From Clostridia bacterium (GTDB lineage: Bacteria > Bacillota > Clostridia > Oscillospirales > Ruminococcaceae), in the NCBI GenBank assembly GCA_021152595.1, contig JAGKVC010000001.1:1-64000 (forward strand): DNA of 64,000 bases, read 5' to 3'. Under the pieces are notes generated by a model. The model did no database searches and was not told the origin of the DNA. It worked only from the letters and a program-made list of their open reading frames with translations. Below, in pieces: positions 8,148-18,278 of this stretch (the first letter of the stretch is position 1; each line of letters begins with the position of its first letter). The translations under genes were made by a program, and so were the position numbers.

Positions 8148-11100
8148 ATGCTGAGCTGGTCTGCGGCAGGCATCAGCCAGACTACCCAAGCGGATGAATC
8201 CGGCTGTGCGCATGTGTATCTCGCGCCGCTCTATTCCAATTACTATTTCGTCAATTTCCACCTGAATACGGATTTTGAGGAGTCCGTTACCAGCAGTACG
8301 CTCCTGACCAGAAGACTCATCGCGCTCGGCGCGAACCATCAAGCGGCTGTGCGGATCGGCAATATTCAGGCGCCGAGTCCGGATGCAAAGCATCTTGTCT
8401 TTACCGGCTGGCAGACCGTTGACAGCGACGGCGTGCAGACTGAAAAATACATTACGCTCGATGAGAACGGCAATGAGATCATTCAGGGGGGAGCGGACGG
8501 CTACTATATCACCTGCGGTGAGGCGGATGTCGATCTGTATCCGGTCTTCAATGAGGCGCGCTGGATTCATTTCAATTCCGGCGTCGGTGCCGTATATGTC
8601 CCCTCGGAATACCGCCTGACCAATGACGACGGTACCGGAACATCCTTCACGAAGCTCCGTGTCAGTGCAAGAAACGGCTTCAATTTCATGGGCTGGTATG
8701 CAAATGTTCCCACAAACGGGAACGGCGAACCCGATTTCTCGCAGGGCATTCAGATCACCGACAGTCAGGGCAATATGGTGACCGATGATGTGGCTGTCCG
8801 GAACAATGACGGTGAGCTGATGTACGAGGTGCGCAACGGCGCATTCTACGTCTACAAGGCACTTCCGGCAACAGATGAGCAGGACGGCGTCACGCTCCGT
8901 GCGCGCTGGGAGGAAAAGCAGGATTCCTCGTATACCGTTATCATCTGGGCGCAGAAGATCACGGATGATAAAAATGCAGCGGATGCTGATAAAAAATACG
9001 ATTACGTTGACTCCTATGCCGTTGAGAATGTCCGCTCCGGTCTGACGCTCGAGGATATCACCCCGTATCTGAAATCGCAGGGGTATATCAAAGAAGGCGC
9101 AAACCAGAAGTTCGAGGGCTTTACCTACCGCACTGCCAGAATGAATACCGCCGCGGTTGCCGGTGACGGAAATACCGTTGTCAATATTTATTATGACAGA
9201 AATTTGCAGACAATTCGGTATGACGGTTATCCGATTTATGTTGCAACTTCTAGCACGAATGGTACTCTTTATGGTTATGTAAACGATATCTACGTTCAAT
9301 TAGCCAAAAGCGGAAACTCTTATTATTATCTGTCATATGATGGAGCGCCGTACACAGGTACGCGATATACCGCAGGTTGGCTAGGATATAATCAAACCAA
9401 TAACTATATCTATTCAACGCAATATTATGGTTTAATAAATGGCGATTATGAACGACTTTCATGGACGCAATACAGAGAACAGCGTTACACGCCTTCATCA
9501 ACAACTTTGCTCTGGACCGGTCTCTACGGTCAGACCTTTGCCATGAACGGATACAGCTGGGATGATGTTTCATCATACAGCTGGAAGGATAGCGACGGCA
9601 CCACACAGACATTTCTTGATGGATTTATACAGGAAGACAATCCCTATGTTTTGACATTACAGAGTACATCATCCGGAACAACTGATATTTACCATTACAG
9701 ACAACAGCTTGATGGTTCCTATACGATCGAAGACCGTGAGCTTGCACATGGTTCGGGCGGCACATTCAATTTTTCCAATAAATTCACCGGATTTACGGTC
9801 TCCGCATACAGCAGCCCAAATTTCAGTGCAAATGAAAGCGGAAGAACGTCGATCCGTCCCGGCAGTCAGGCTTCAATGGGAAACGGGCTCCATGTTTACC
9901 ATAGCCGCAACGCCTTCAATCTGACCTTTGATGTCAACTATCCCGATGATATCAACGTCCAATATCCGAACGGCGAGGCGGTGAACAAAGAAGTCCCTGT
10001 CCTGTTTGATGCACCGCTGAGCAAATACGGCAAAAACGGCAGCGATTATTATGATCTCGAAAACTACAATCCGGATCATTACGTTTTCAGCGGCTGGTAC
10101 GAGGATAAAACGGGAACCGTTCCGTTCAACTTCAATTCCAAGATGCCGGCGGCAAACAAGATCATCTATGCGAAGTGGTCGAAGGTGCGGTATCTGGTCG
10201 AGATTGATCCGAACGGTGCCGTGATCGACCATATTGATCACACCGAGGAATATGTCACCGCACGAAATGAGGATACGGGCGCGACTGCGACCTATAAAAC
10301 CTTCATGCCGTATAACGGCGTTCATGCCGTGGATCAATCGACCTACTTCTACGCGGATTACAATGAAGAGATCGGCGAGTACAAAGTGACACGCGATTAT
10401 ATCGAGATCTCGGATACAAAGGCGGAGGAGCTGGGAGCCGACAGGGTCTATTATTACATCAATACGCAGTTTGCGAAGAACGGCGGAAAGGAGCTGCCGC
10501 GTGATCTGCGCAATGCGATCTATGTCACCGAGGAGAATCTGGCGGAGTATCACAGATTCTATATGGATGCGCTGGCAGCCTACAAAGCCGTTTCGCCCGA
10601 TGAATACGGCGACACGGAGATCATCACCGATTTCGGCATCTGGAAGCATTATTACGTTTCCGATCAGAAATACGCGAGGATCTCGGATGTCAGCAGCAAT
10701 CAGCAGTATGTTTCGCTCGGATGGTTTGAGGTCGATGAAAACGGCGAGACAGCCGCAATGCCCTATGACTTCACGAAGCCTGCAACCGAACCGGTGAAGC
10801 TGCGTGCGCTGTGGAGACTCGACGGCGGTTACAAGATCGCTTATATCGCGGAATACCGCACAGCCTCAAATGTCCGGATCAATGCGAATCTTTCAAGAAT
10901 GTTTGATCCGCCGCTTCAGGCGACATTTGCCGATCAGGCGCGTGCAACGGTACTCAGTCAGCCGACGGGCATTACCGCTGACAATGTTCCGACAAAGGAA
11001 TATATCTTCCGCGGCTGGCGCGTTGTCAGTCCGCGCGGAAACGATACCTTTATTCCGCTTGAGGCAGGTGTTTATTATCAGCCGGGTGATCCCTTTACCG

Positions 11101-13559
11101 TGCAGGCACAGTATGCAGACCAGAATTCCTTTATTTACATGCAGGCTGTGTATGAGCGAACCGATGTCGCATACCGCCGCCCCGAGATCGCAAATCTGAC
11201 ACTCGATGCAAACGGCGGCTTCCTGACAGACGGTACAAGCGCGGATCCGCTCAGCGCTGATATGCTTCTCCCGTGGTATGAAAGGGCAGTCTGTACGGCG
11301 GCAACAAAGCTCAGCGGCACATCGCCTGCAACGGCATACGATCAGATCCTTTTCGGCAATATGCAGTCGAACGCCGCGGTGCATCTGTACCGCTATGCAG
11401 CGGATATCAAGCCGGAAGGCAAGGAAAAGGGTACAAATTATTTCCTGCATCCGGAAGGCTATATGCTGCTCGGCTTTGACAAAGCGCCGGATGAAAACGA
11501 CTTTATCGCTTCGTTCCCTGCCGATTCGGTCATTTCCGTGCAGCGAACGGATAACACGACACTCTATGCAGTCTGGGAGCCGATGGTCTATCTGAATTTC
11601 GAGAACAAAACGGATTCGGATATCACCTTTGCACTGACCTCTGCCAATTCGCAGACGCTCTATGTGGTCAATGAAAAGACCAGCTTTTATGACCGCGAGA
11701 AGGTCGAGGACAACAATCATATTACGGTGAAAGCAGGGGAGAAGCTGCATCTTGCGATTCCGTTCGGCGCGGATCAGGATATCAGGATCACCGGAACCAA
11801 TACGCTCGGTGTCGGTTATGTTCTGCGCGCGAGCAGCTCTCTGAACGGTACCGGCAGGAATCAGACAACAGCGAACAACGGCGAAGTCTTTACGCTGAAT
11901 GAAACGCTTGAAACCGATGAAAACGGTATTGATGTTGTATTTGAGGCGGAGAAGCTGGGCTATGCGCTCGTCATGATCGACTGCGATAATCCGCTGCACG
12001 GCAGAAATACCGGCACACATGAGATCGACTTTGCAAGTGCGGCGGCAAGCGACAGCTACACAATCCGCGAAACCAGAGCAAGCATCGGATACATCTTCCG
12101 CGGCTGGTCGGATACGGATACCGCTGCAAATATCGGTGAAGATCCGAGACCGGATTACCGTGTCAACGGCGTTGAGCATGCGACGATCGAGAATCTGGAA
12201 GAGTTCTTCAGTGATCCGGACAAGACCGAGCAGGTCGAGAATCCGGACGGGACGATTACCGTGGTCCGCAGGATCTATGCGGTGTGGGCGGTGAATAATA
12301 AATCCGGAAGAGTGTATGTCTATAAAAATGTTCCGCTTCCGGGCAATCAGGAACAGAAATTCACGTTCACTGTTTCACTGGATGTCAGCTTTCAGTATCA
12401 GAAGAAAAAGAACGGCACGGTGCAAACAGACAGCAGCCATTTAACCCGTGATATCTCAATCTGCCACGGACAGTATTTTGAAGTGAAATGTGAAGAGGGA
12501 AGCAATTTCAAAAAACTGACGATTACAAAATACCGTGGGGAAAAACAGCAGGTCGGGGATCACGTGATTCTGGAATATCAGAATCAAACCACTTATGCGA
12601 CATTTGCATTCACCGATCTGAATGTCGCGGTTTCGGAAGCAGTTTATCCGCATTATCTGACGGATATTGAAGAGCTGATATCGACTTCAGCAGAAGGATT
12701 CTTATTTGAGGATACTAGCAATTCCGTGAGCTGGACTGATATGAATACCGGCGGCTCCGTGCTGTTCACGAACACGCGCAGAACGACCGATATCACGATC
12801 AAAAAGCGGCTGGCGGATCCGGAGCGTATCGCAGCAGACAAATCTTTTGATTTTGATTTGGCGCTGCTCGATGAGAATCCCGATTACACCTATACGCTCC
12901 CTGTTACGGATTTTGCATTGCAGGACGGCGACAGCAGAGTGATCAGCGGCATTCCGGTCGGCGCGAATCTGCGGATCACGGAAGCCGGAGACGTCAGCAA
13001 TTATATCGTGACAGCAGAATCTGCGGGCGCATATCCGGATGCGGACAGCGAAAGCAATATCTTCCGGTATGCGGTTCCCGAAACGGCGGATACAATCACA
13101 TTCACAAATACGCTGCGGTCCGTGAAGCTGAAAATCTACAGCGTGGATGAAAACGGCGCACCGTATACAAGTGCAATCTATCAGATCGCAGGTCTGACCG
13201 GCGACCTGATTCCGCAGCAGTCAGGACTGTTTTACAGCAATGACAATCTGTACAATCATACATATGTCCTCACAGAGACATGGACCTCTGAGGGCTATGT
13301 CAGGCTGAATACACCGGTGCATATTACGGTATCGGCTTCCGGCGTGACCGCAGATCATCCGGATGCACATGTGAGCTTTGATCCGGATACGCAGACATGG
13401 ATCATCCGGATTGTCAATCACGAATACCGGATGCCTGCACCGACAGGCTTCGGCGGAGAGAAACAGCCGTTTGTATTCCTGATGCTCTCGATGAGCAGCA
13501 TACTTGCGGCGGCGGTCTTTCTCCGGAAAAGAAGGGCGGGTGATGAAGATGCGATCTGA
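8148..13559 (+). CDS. Giant cell-wall-anchored adhesin with InlB-type beta-grasp repeats (5' end missing or frameshifted)
   Basis: The frame is open from 7812, and protein-like sequence begins near 7890 (QTAQILQDGEALEPIENPP), overlapping the sortase gene. No ATG, GTG or TTG occurs in frame before 8148, and no signal peptide is encoded in any frame here. So the true N-terminus is lost or is joined to the sortase. The body carries several Listeria-Bacteroides (InlB/Flg_new) repeats marked by GWY-type turns (FNFMGWYAN, YVFSGWYEDKTG). Near the C-terminus are prealbumin-like/Cna-B-type domains (ITIKKRL, LRITEAGD, KLKIYSVDENGAPY). It ends in a sorting signal: PAPTG, a hydrophobic span, then RKRRAG. 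It is probably the ancillary or tip protein of this pilus. The part 9200-9520 is visibly more A/T-rich and Tyr-rich than the rest. Confidence 0.75.
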   Translation: MLSWSAAGISQTTQADESGCAHVYLAPLYSNYYFVNFHLNTDFEESVTSSTLLTRRLIALGANHQAAVRIGNIQAPSPDAKHLVFTGWQTVDSDGVQTEKYITLDENGNEIIQGGADGYYITCGEADVDLYPVFNEARWIHFNSGVGAVYVPSEYRLTNDDGTGTSFTKLRVSARNGFNFMGWYANVPTNGNGEPDFSQGIQITDSQGNMVTDDVAVRNNDGELMYEVRNGAFYVYKALPATDEQDGVTLRARWEEKQDSSYTVIIWAQKITDDKNAADADKKYDYVDSYAVENVRSGLTLEDITPYLKSQGYIKEGANQKFEGFTYRTARMNTAAVAGDGNTVVNIYYDRNLQTIRYDGYPIYVATSSTNGTLYGYVNDIYVQLAKSGNSYYYLSYDGAPYTGTRYTAGWLGYNQTNNYIYSTQYYGLINGDYERLSWTQYREQRYTPSSTTLLWTGLYGQTFAMNGYSWDDVSSYSWKDSDGTTQTFLDGFIQEDNPYVLTLQSTSSGTTDIYHYRQQLDGSYTIEDRELAHGSGGTFNFSNKFTGFTVSAYSSPNFSANESGRTSIRPGSQASMGNGLHVYHSRNAFNLTFDVNYPDDINVQYPNGEAVNKEVPVLFDAPLSKYGKNGSDYYDLENYNPDHYVFSGWYEDKTGTVPFNFNSKMPAANKIIYAKWSKVRYLVEIDPNGAVIDHIDHTEEYVTARNEDTGATATYKTFMPYNGVHAVDQSTYFYADYNEEIGEYKVTRDYIEISDTKAEELGADRVYYYINTQFAKNGGKELPRDLRNAIYVTEENLAEYHRFYMDALAAYKAVSPDEYGDTEIITDFGIWKHYYVSDQKYARISDVSSNQQYVSLGWFEVDENGETAAMPYDFTKPATEPVKLRALWRLDGGYKIAYIAEYRTASNVRINANLSRMFDPPLQATFADQARATVLSQPTGITADNVPTKEYIFRGWRVVSPRGNDTFIPLEAGVYYQPGDPFTVQAQYADQNSFIYMQAVYERTDVAYRRPEIANLTLDANGGFLTDGTSADPLSADMLLPWYERAVCTAATKLSGTSPATAYDQILFGNMQSNAAVHLYRYAADIKPEGKEKGTNYFLHPEGYMLLGFDKAPDENDFIASFPADSVISVQRTDNTTLYAVWEPMVYLNFENKTDSDITFALTSANSQTLYVVNEKTSFYDREKVEDNNHITVKAGEKLHLAIPFGADQDIRITGTNTLGVGYVLRASSSLNGTGRNQTTANNGEVFTLNETLETDENGIDVVFEAEKLGYALVMIDCDNPLHGRNTGTHEIDFASAAASDSYTIRETRASIGYIFRGWSDTDTAANIGEDPRPDYRVNGVEHATIENLEEFFSDPDKTEQVENPDGTITVVRRIYAVWAVNNKSGRVYVYKNVPLPGNQEQKFTFTVSLDVSFQYQKKKNGTVQTDSSHLTRDISICHGQYFEVKCEEGSNFKKLTITKYRGEKQQVGDHVILEYQNQTTYATFAFTDLNVAVSEAVYPHYLTDIEELISTSAEGFLFEDTSNSVSWTDMNTGGSVLFTNTRRTTDITIKKRLADPERIAADKSFDFDLALLDENPDYTYTLPVTDFALQDGDSRVISGIPVGANLRITEAGDVSNYIVTAESAGAYPDADSESNIFRYAVPETADTITFTNTLRSVKLKIYSVDENGAPYTSAIYQIAGLTGDLIPQQSGLFYSNDNLYNHTYVLTETWTSEGYVRLNTPVHITVSASGVTADHPDAHVSFDPDTQTWIIRIVNHEYRMPAPTGFGGEKQPFVFLMLSMSSILAAAVFLRKRRAGDEDAI

Positions 13560-13676
13560 AACGCCCTCCCGAACCTACCGCAAAGGAAGAAGCCGTGATG
13601 AACCTCCGTGAATCACGCATTTCAAAAAACACAGGCAAATTTCACTGACAATTAAAATTGGGAAAGGATGTTAATT

Positions 13677-15026
13677 ATGAAAAAGAATCTCATGAAGAAA
13701 ATGACCGCTTTTACTGCGGCTGTCCTGATGACATCTGCAATCGGTTTGTCCGCCGTGACAGCTTTCGCTGATAACGGTGTAACCGTCGTAACTCAGGATA
13801 AGACAGCGAGTCAGACCATTCAGATCGAAAAGGATATCGTACTCTACAATCCGGACGGTGCAACAGTTTATGTGCCGACAATCACTTATAACTACAGTGT
13901 TGCGCCGGAAGAGAGCGTAACAGGTTCGACCATTACCGACAAGGAAGGAAACACTGTCAAGGTCAAGGCGGGCGTGACAGACGGCGTGACGATGGGTACA
14001 GACAGCACCGCTGTATTCCCGAAGACCGGCGAGGAAAAATTTGCGGCGTCGGCAACTGGTACCGTTTTGACCGACACCTTTAATCTGGTGATTGATCCGG
14101 AAAAGTTCGATGCAGCAGGTGTGTATCGCTATATCATCACCGAAACGACCGGTACGGATAGGCTCACCGCTGTCGGCATGACACGTTCCAGCAACGACTA
14201 TGTCAGCACCAGAACACTCGACGTTTATATTGAGGATAACAATGGTGCGATTGGCGTTGTCGGCTATGTGCTTTCTGTCGGTACAAATACAACGATTAAC
14301 GCAAACAGTGATAATCCTGCCACGACAATCACCGGCAAGACCACCGGTTTTGTACAGGACTATATCGACAAAGACGTCGATCCGGAGCTTGACGGCACAA
14401 CGACGGGCAATCCGAAGACAGATAAGAAGCTCGCGGATGAGTATTACACCTATAACTACAAGGTTACAAAGGTCATTACCGGTAATCTCTCCGATAAGAA
14501 GGAAACATTCCCGTTTACGGTTACAGTCAAAGGCAATAACGGACAGAAGTTTACGGCTGATGGTCAGGAAGCGGCGATTGCTTCCGGAGAAAAAGTGATC
14601 AAAAAGCCGCTTGGCAATAACGAATCCATTGAGCTGATCGGCATTCCTGCAAATGCAAGCATCGCCGTTGAGGAATCGAACCCGAATCCCGGAACGTATA
14701 CCGTATCGCTGACCGAGGCAGGCGAAATCACTGCTCCGGCAGTGGTTTACTCTGATACAACAGCAAAGAAGCTCACGCCGAACAACACGGCTTCGTTTGC
14801 TGAGAAGAAGATTTCGGAGTATGTAACTGCGGCTACCCCTGCAAATGCTCTGCTGGACAAGCAGAACCTCAAGGCGACCGTCTTTACGAACGATCTCCAG
14901 ACGATCTCCCCGACGGGTGTTGTCCTGATGGCTGCGCCTTACGCAATCATGCTCGGTGCTGCTGTATTCTTCATCGTGTTCTCGCTGAGACGCCGGAGAG
15001 ATGAGGAAGCAAAGAACACGATCTGA
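13677..15026 (+). CDS. Major pilin with Spy0128/FctA-like isopeptide domains and ISPTG sorting signal
   Basis: The ATG at 13677 has GGAAAGGA eight bases upstream. A signal peptide (MKKNLMKKMTAFTAAVLMTSA...AFA) leads into a first domain of the Spy0128-like pilin type: DTFNLVIDPEKFDAAGVYRY, then STRTLDVYIEDN. A second domain begins YYTYNYKVTKVITGN. Such domains are known to form Lys-Asn isopeptide bonds; I have not mapped the bond residues. The C-terminus has ISPTG, a hydrophobic helix and RRRR, a cell-wall sorting signal. The non-LPXTG motif resembles the xVPTG motifs used by class-B-type pilus sortases of streptococci. It lies 117 bases after the adhesin, without a terminator between. Confidence 0.85.
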   Translation: MKKNLMKKMTAFTAAVLMTSAIGLSAVTAFADNGVTVVTQDKTASQTIQIEKDIVLYNPDGATVYVPTITYNYSVAPEESVTGSTITDKEGNTVKVKAGVTDGVTMGTDSTAVFPKTGEEKFAASATGTVLTDTFNLVIDPEKFDAAGVYRYIITETTGTDRLTAVGMTRSSNDYVSTRTLDVYIEDNNGAIGVVGYVLSVGTNTTINANSDNPATTITGKTTGFVQDYIDKDVDPELDGTTTGNPKTDKKLADEYYTYNYKVTKVITGNLSDKKETFPFTVTVKGNNGQKFTADGQEAAIASGEKVIKKPLGNNESIELIGIPANASIAVEESNPNPGTYTVSLTEAGEITAPAVVYSDTTAKKLTPNNTASFAEKKISEYVTAATPANALLDKQNLKATVFTNDLQTISPTGVVLMAAPYAIMLGAAVFFIVFSLRRRRDEEAKNTI

Positions 15027-15069
15027 TAAAATACGCTGAACACGCTGAACAGCACGGATGGAGGATGCT

Positions 15070-15447
15070 ATGTTGATTACAGCTTTTGATCAGAATCAGA
15101 AGGATCTGGATACATTAAAGGCTATGGTGAACAGAATCTCTCCGGACAGTGAAATGATCGGGTTTACTGAGCTGAAAGACTGTGTGAACTATGCAAGTCA
15201 GAATGCTGCGGATCTTGTCTTCTTCGAGAAGACAGGCGGCAGCGGCTGGTATCGGATCGTCGAGGCGATTCATTCGCTCAAGAGCGTCAATCCCAGAATG
15301 GATTTCATCATCCTGCACCGGTCGTCGAATACATTTAACGAGGTGTACTGGGCGGTGCGTTCAAGGGTATCCGCATTTCTGCCGAAGCCGGTCGAATACC
15401 GGCAGCTTGAAACAGAATTTCAGAATCTGTTTTATCATCACAAATGA
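15070..15447 (+). CDS. Stand-alone degenerate receiver (CheY-like) protein
   Basis: The start at 15070 is preferred over 15058 because GGAGG lies five bases upstream of it. The ~125 residues follow the receiver pattern: ADLVFFEKTGG where the phospho-Asp would be (Glu instead of Asp), MDFIILHRSS for the switch Ser/Thr strand, and FLPKPVEY with the conserved Lys-Pro. Glu in place of Asp prevents normal phosphorylation and could mimic it. There is no output domain. It follows the pilin gene by 43 bases and may be part of the pilus transcript. Partner unknown. Confidence 0.7.
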   Translation: MLITAFDQNQKDLDTLKAMVNRISPDSEMIGFTELKDCVNYASQNAADLVFFEKTGGSGWYRIVEAIHSLKSVNPRMDFIILHRSSNTFNEVYWAVRSRVSAFLPKPVEYRQLETEFQNLFYHHK

Positions 15448-15485
15448 TCCGGATTTCTGAATGGAACGATGTATATAGAAAAAGC

Positions 15486-15518
15486 AGGCAGCCTTCTTCG
15501 GAGGGCTGCCTTGCTTTG
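15486..15518. terminator. Bidirectional terminator between the convergent pilus locus and the kinase gene
   Basis: The hairpin ggcagcc / gggctgcc is flanked by A-rich sequence on the left and T-rich on the right, between genes that converge at 15447 and 15526. Confidence 0.7.
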
Positions 15519-15525
15519 CAGGGAT

Positions 15526-17433
15526 TCACTTTTTCTGCCTTTTGATGCGCCTGAGCAGGGGATTCCGTTTCAGCTCCGCGGTGAAGATGCCGTCCCTTGC
15601 CGTGATGCGCAGGCGGAGCTTGTGCAGTGCTGCGATCTGCTGCACGATGCTCAGCCCCAGACCGCTGCCGGACTGACTGCCGCGTGCTGCATCGCCGCGC
15701 CGGAACGGTTCGCAGATCGTTTTTTCGTCCAGTTCGCCGGTATAGGGATTGCTGATGCGCAATGTATTCTTCTGAACCTCAACGGTGATTCTGCCGCCTT
15801 CGGCTGCATGCTGCACCGCGTTTGCCGCGAGATTTTCCGCAAGCTGCGTCAGCATATCGGGATTGCCGCTGATCTCAAATCTGCCGGATTCCGAAAGCGT
15901 CAGACCGCGCTGTTCCATGAATGCCGCATTGCGCTGGAATGCCGTATGCAGCAGTGCTGACAGATCAACGGTATCTTTCATTTTGGGACGCTTCCGCGCC
16001 TCAAGCTGTGAAAGCCCCAGCACGCCTGCGATCATCTCATCCATGTGCTTGACGTTTTCCATGATGAATTCGGCATATTCATCGGTGTTTTCCGGATGAT
16101 TGTGTGCGCGGATGTTTTCCGCATTGCCGTAGATCACAGCGAGCGGCGTTTTCAGATCGTGGGCGAGCGCACCGGTTAAGTTTCTGCGGTAGGCGTCGAT
16201 GTCATAGCGCCTGCTGTAAATCAGATACGAAATGACCGCCCAGACCAGCGCAAGCAGCAGAACCGGAATGACCGAAAATGCAAGTGCAAGCGGCAGCAGT
16301 GAGACATATTTGTATTGGAAGTCGCGCTCCGGGTAGTAATACTGGAAATACCACAGATGCCAGTTCTGACCGCGGAAGGTGATGTCTCTGTCGCAGGGTT
16401 GAAAAGAGAGGTTTTGACTGGAATTTTTCTCTTTGTCTTCCATGTATCGATAGCAATATATCCACGGCAGGTCGTGCTTTTCCAATTCAATATTACTTTC
16501 GATCTTCTCGATCAGTTCCTCTCTGGTTTTGACCTGATGTTCTACCTGTATGTCCTGATCGAAAATCCCGTATTCTGCATCATGGAGTTGCTGCGCCCAA
16601 TCTTTCTGCCAATATTCATAGTTTGATGAAATCTTCAGGCGGATTTCCTGCATGCATGCATCGGCAGTGGGCGAATTCGGGGAACCTTTTAGTATCACGG
16701 TGTTGAGCTTTGGTTCATCCTTTGCCTGCTCCTCGGATTGATCATTCGTGTACAGGCTGTTGTTGAAATCGGGATAATGGGAGAGCGCTTCCTTGTCGTC
16801 CTGATTATAGATTGTATCCCAGCCCTCAGCGCGGTCGATCGTGAGATCTGCCCATTCGCCCGGAATCGGCTTTTTGGATGCGAATTCCCCGATCAGATCA
16901 TAGAGCGGAACTCTGTTCTTCTGCATATAGACTTCGCCGGGGAGAAACATGTCATCCTTGACGTAAATGCTTCGGACGATCGGATCATAATAATACGCTA
17001 TTTTATTCATCGAATCGGCAAGCTGACCGACGAGCTTCGGATCATAGAGGTAGTAGAACTTGTTTTTCTCACCCTGCTTGGTGTATGCTGCTGCGAAGGT
17101 TCTGCTGGAATAGCATTCGCCGGTTTCCGGCTGATAAAGCAGTAAAGCACGCTCGAATGCAGGATTTGGATTGAGGTTCATTCCGAGTATCCGAGAGATT
17201 TCGCTGTCCGTCTTTTCTTTTTTATTCAGCGCCTCCTCGATATCATCTACCCTGTAATCCTGTAGGCTGGGAAGAGTGAAATCGCGGCATTTCTTCCAGC
17301 CCTTGTAGAGTAACTGCCAGCCGATGAGTCCCAGCGCCGCAATGGTACAGATCAGCAGTCTGCGCCGGAAGAATCTGCCGAATTTCTTTTTGCCGGGATA
17401 CTTTGTCTGTTCCTGCTGTTTTTTCTTCTTCAT
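15526..17433 (-). CDS. Two-component sensor histidine kinase (HisKA type)
   Basis: AGGAGG lies eight bases upstream of the ATG. A Lys-rich start leads to a first membrane span (LLICTIAALGLIGWQLLY), a ~300-residue extracellular sensing region, a second span (LPLALAFSVIPVLLLALVWA) and a cytoplasmic kinase. The phospho-His is in LAHDLKTPLAVIYGN. ATPase boxes are ENLAANAVQHA and GSGLGLSIVQQIA. It is encoded 12 bases after its response regulator. The sensor region was not recognised. Location directly downstream of the class-C pilus operon on the same strand suggests it may regulate that operon. Confidence 0.88.
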   Translation of the reverse strand: MKKKKQQEQTKYPGKKKFGRFFRRRLLICTIAALGLIGWQLLYKGWKKCRDFTLPSLQDYRVDDIEEALNKKEKTDSEISRILGMNLNPNPAFERALLLYQPETGECYSSRTFAAAYTKQGEKNKFYYLYDPKLVGQLADSMNKIAYYYDPIVRSIYVKDDMFLPGEVYMQKNRVPLYDLIGEFASKKPIPGEWADLTIDRAEGWDTIYNQDDKEALSHYPDFNNSLYTNDQSEEQAKDEPKLNTVILKGSPNSPTADACMQEIRLKISSNYEYWQKDWAQQLHDAEYGIFDQDIQVEHQVKTREELIEKIESNIELEKHDLPWIYCYRYMEDKEKNSSQNLSFQPCDRDITFRGQNWHLWYFQYYYPERDFQYKYVSLLPLALAFSVIPVLLLALVWAVISYLIYSRRYDIDAYRRNLTGALAHDLKTPLAVIYGNAENIRAHNHPENTDEYAEFIMENVKHMDEMIAGVLGLSQLEARKRPKMKDTVDLSALLHTAFQRNAAFMEQRGLTLSESGRFEISGNPDMLTQLAENLAANAVQHAAEGGRITVEVQKNTLRISNPYTGELDEKTICEPFRRGDAARGSQSGSGLGLSIVQQIAALHKLRLRITARDGIFTAELKRNPLLRRIKRQKK

Positions 17434-17445
17434 TCTGATCGCCTC

Positions 17446-18129
17446 CTAGGTGTGATCCTTTAGCTGATAACCCCTGGAGATGACTGTCCGGATCTGCTGC
17501 CCTGCACTGCCGAGCGCCTTGCGCAGCTTTTTGATGTGCGTATCGACAACGCGGTCGCTGCCGAAGAAATCACTGCCCCAGATGCGGTCAAGGAGCTGGC
17601 CGCGCGTGACAACCCAGTCCCTATGCTCCATCAGATATTGCAGCAGCGCAAATTCCTTTGCTGCAAGTATCACGGGCTGACCGTTCGCCGTGACAGCGAG
17701 TGTCAGCGGATTGAGCGTGATGCCGCCGCAGACAAGTTCGCTGCGCAGGATCGTTCCCTTTGCGCGCTTGAGCAGCGCCAGTACCTTTGCATAGAGCGTT
17801 GCGAGCGAAAACGGCTTGACCACATAATCGTCGCAGCCGAGCGTATAGCCGTAAAGCACATCCTCCTCGCGTGCGCGCGCCGTAAGAAAGAGCAGCGGGA
17901 TATCCGATACGGCACGGATGCTGCGGCAGATCGAGAATCCGTCCAGATCAGGCAGCATGACATCCAGCAGAATCAGATCATATTCGCCGCTGCGTGCGGC
18001 ATCAAGCCCGTCTGCGCCGTTCTGCACGGTATCAAGCTGACAGATGTTGTCCGGCTGCGCGGAAAAATAATCTGCGATCATCCGGCAGATCTGCACATTG
18101 TCCTCGACCAGCAGAATCCGGTATGTCAT
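17446..18129 (-). CDS. OmpR/PhoB-family response regulator
   Basis: The ATG at 18129 has GGGAGG upstream; a GTG at 18138 is the alternative. The receiver has the acidic pair in VEDN, phospho-Asp in LILLDVMLPDLDGF, Thr in LFLTAR and Lys in YVVKPF. The winged-helix output domain contains KEFALLQYLMEHRDWVVTRGQLL and ends DTHIKKLRKALG. It pairs with the HisKA kinase just downstream. Confidence 0.9.
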   Translation of the reverse strand: MTYRILLVEDNVQICRMIADYFSAQPDNICQLDTVQNGADGLDAARSGEYDLILLDVMLPDLDGFSICRSIRAVSDIPLLFLTARAREEDVLYGYTLGCDDYVVKPFSLATLYAKVLALLKRAKGTILRSELVCGGITLNPLTLAVTANGQPVILAAKEFALLQYLMEHRDWVVTRGQLLDRIWGSDFFGSDRVVDTHIKKLRKALGSAGQQIRTVISRGYQLKDHT

Positions 18130-18278
18130 TTGCCTCACCTCCCTTTGAGATCAGAATATCAGAATGATGTGTACTCCGTGTGTCCAGTGTGAGAATTCGG
18201 CAGGACACACCGTCAGAATTCAGTATAGCATATATTTTACGGAATTGCAAGAAGCAAGTGAAAAATAGCACCGAATAA

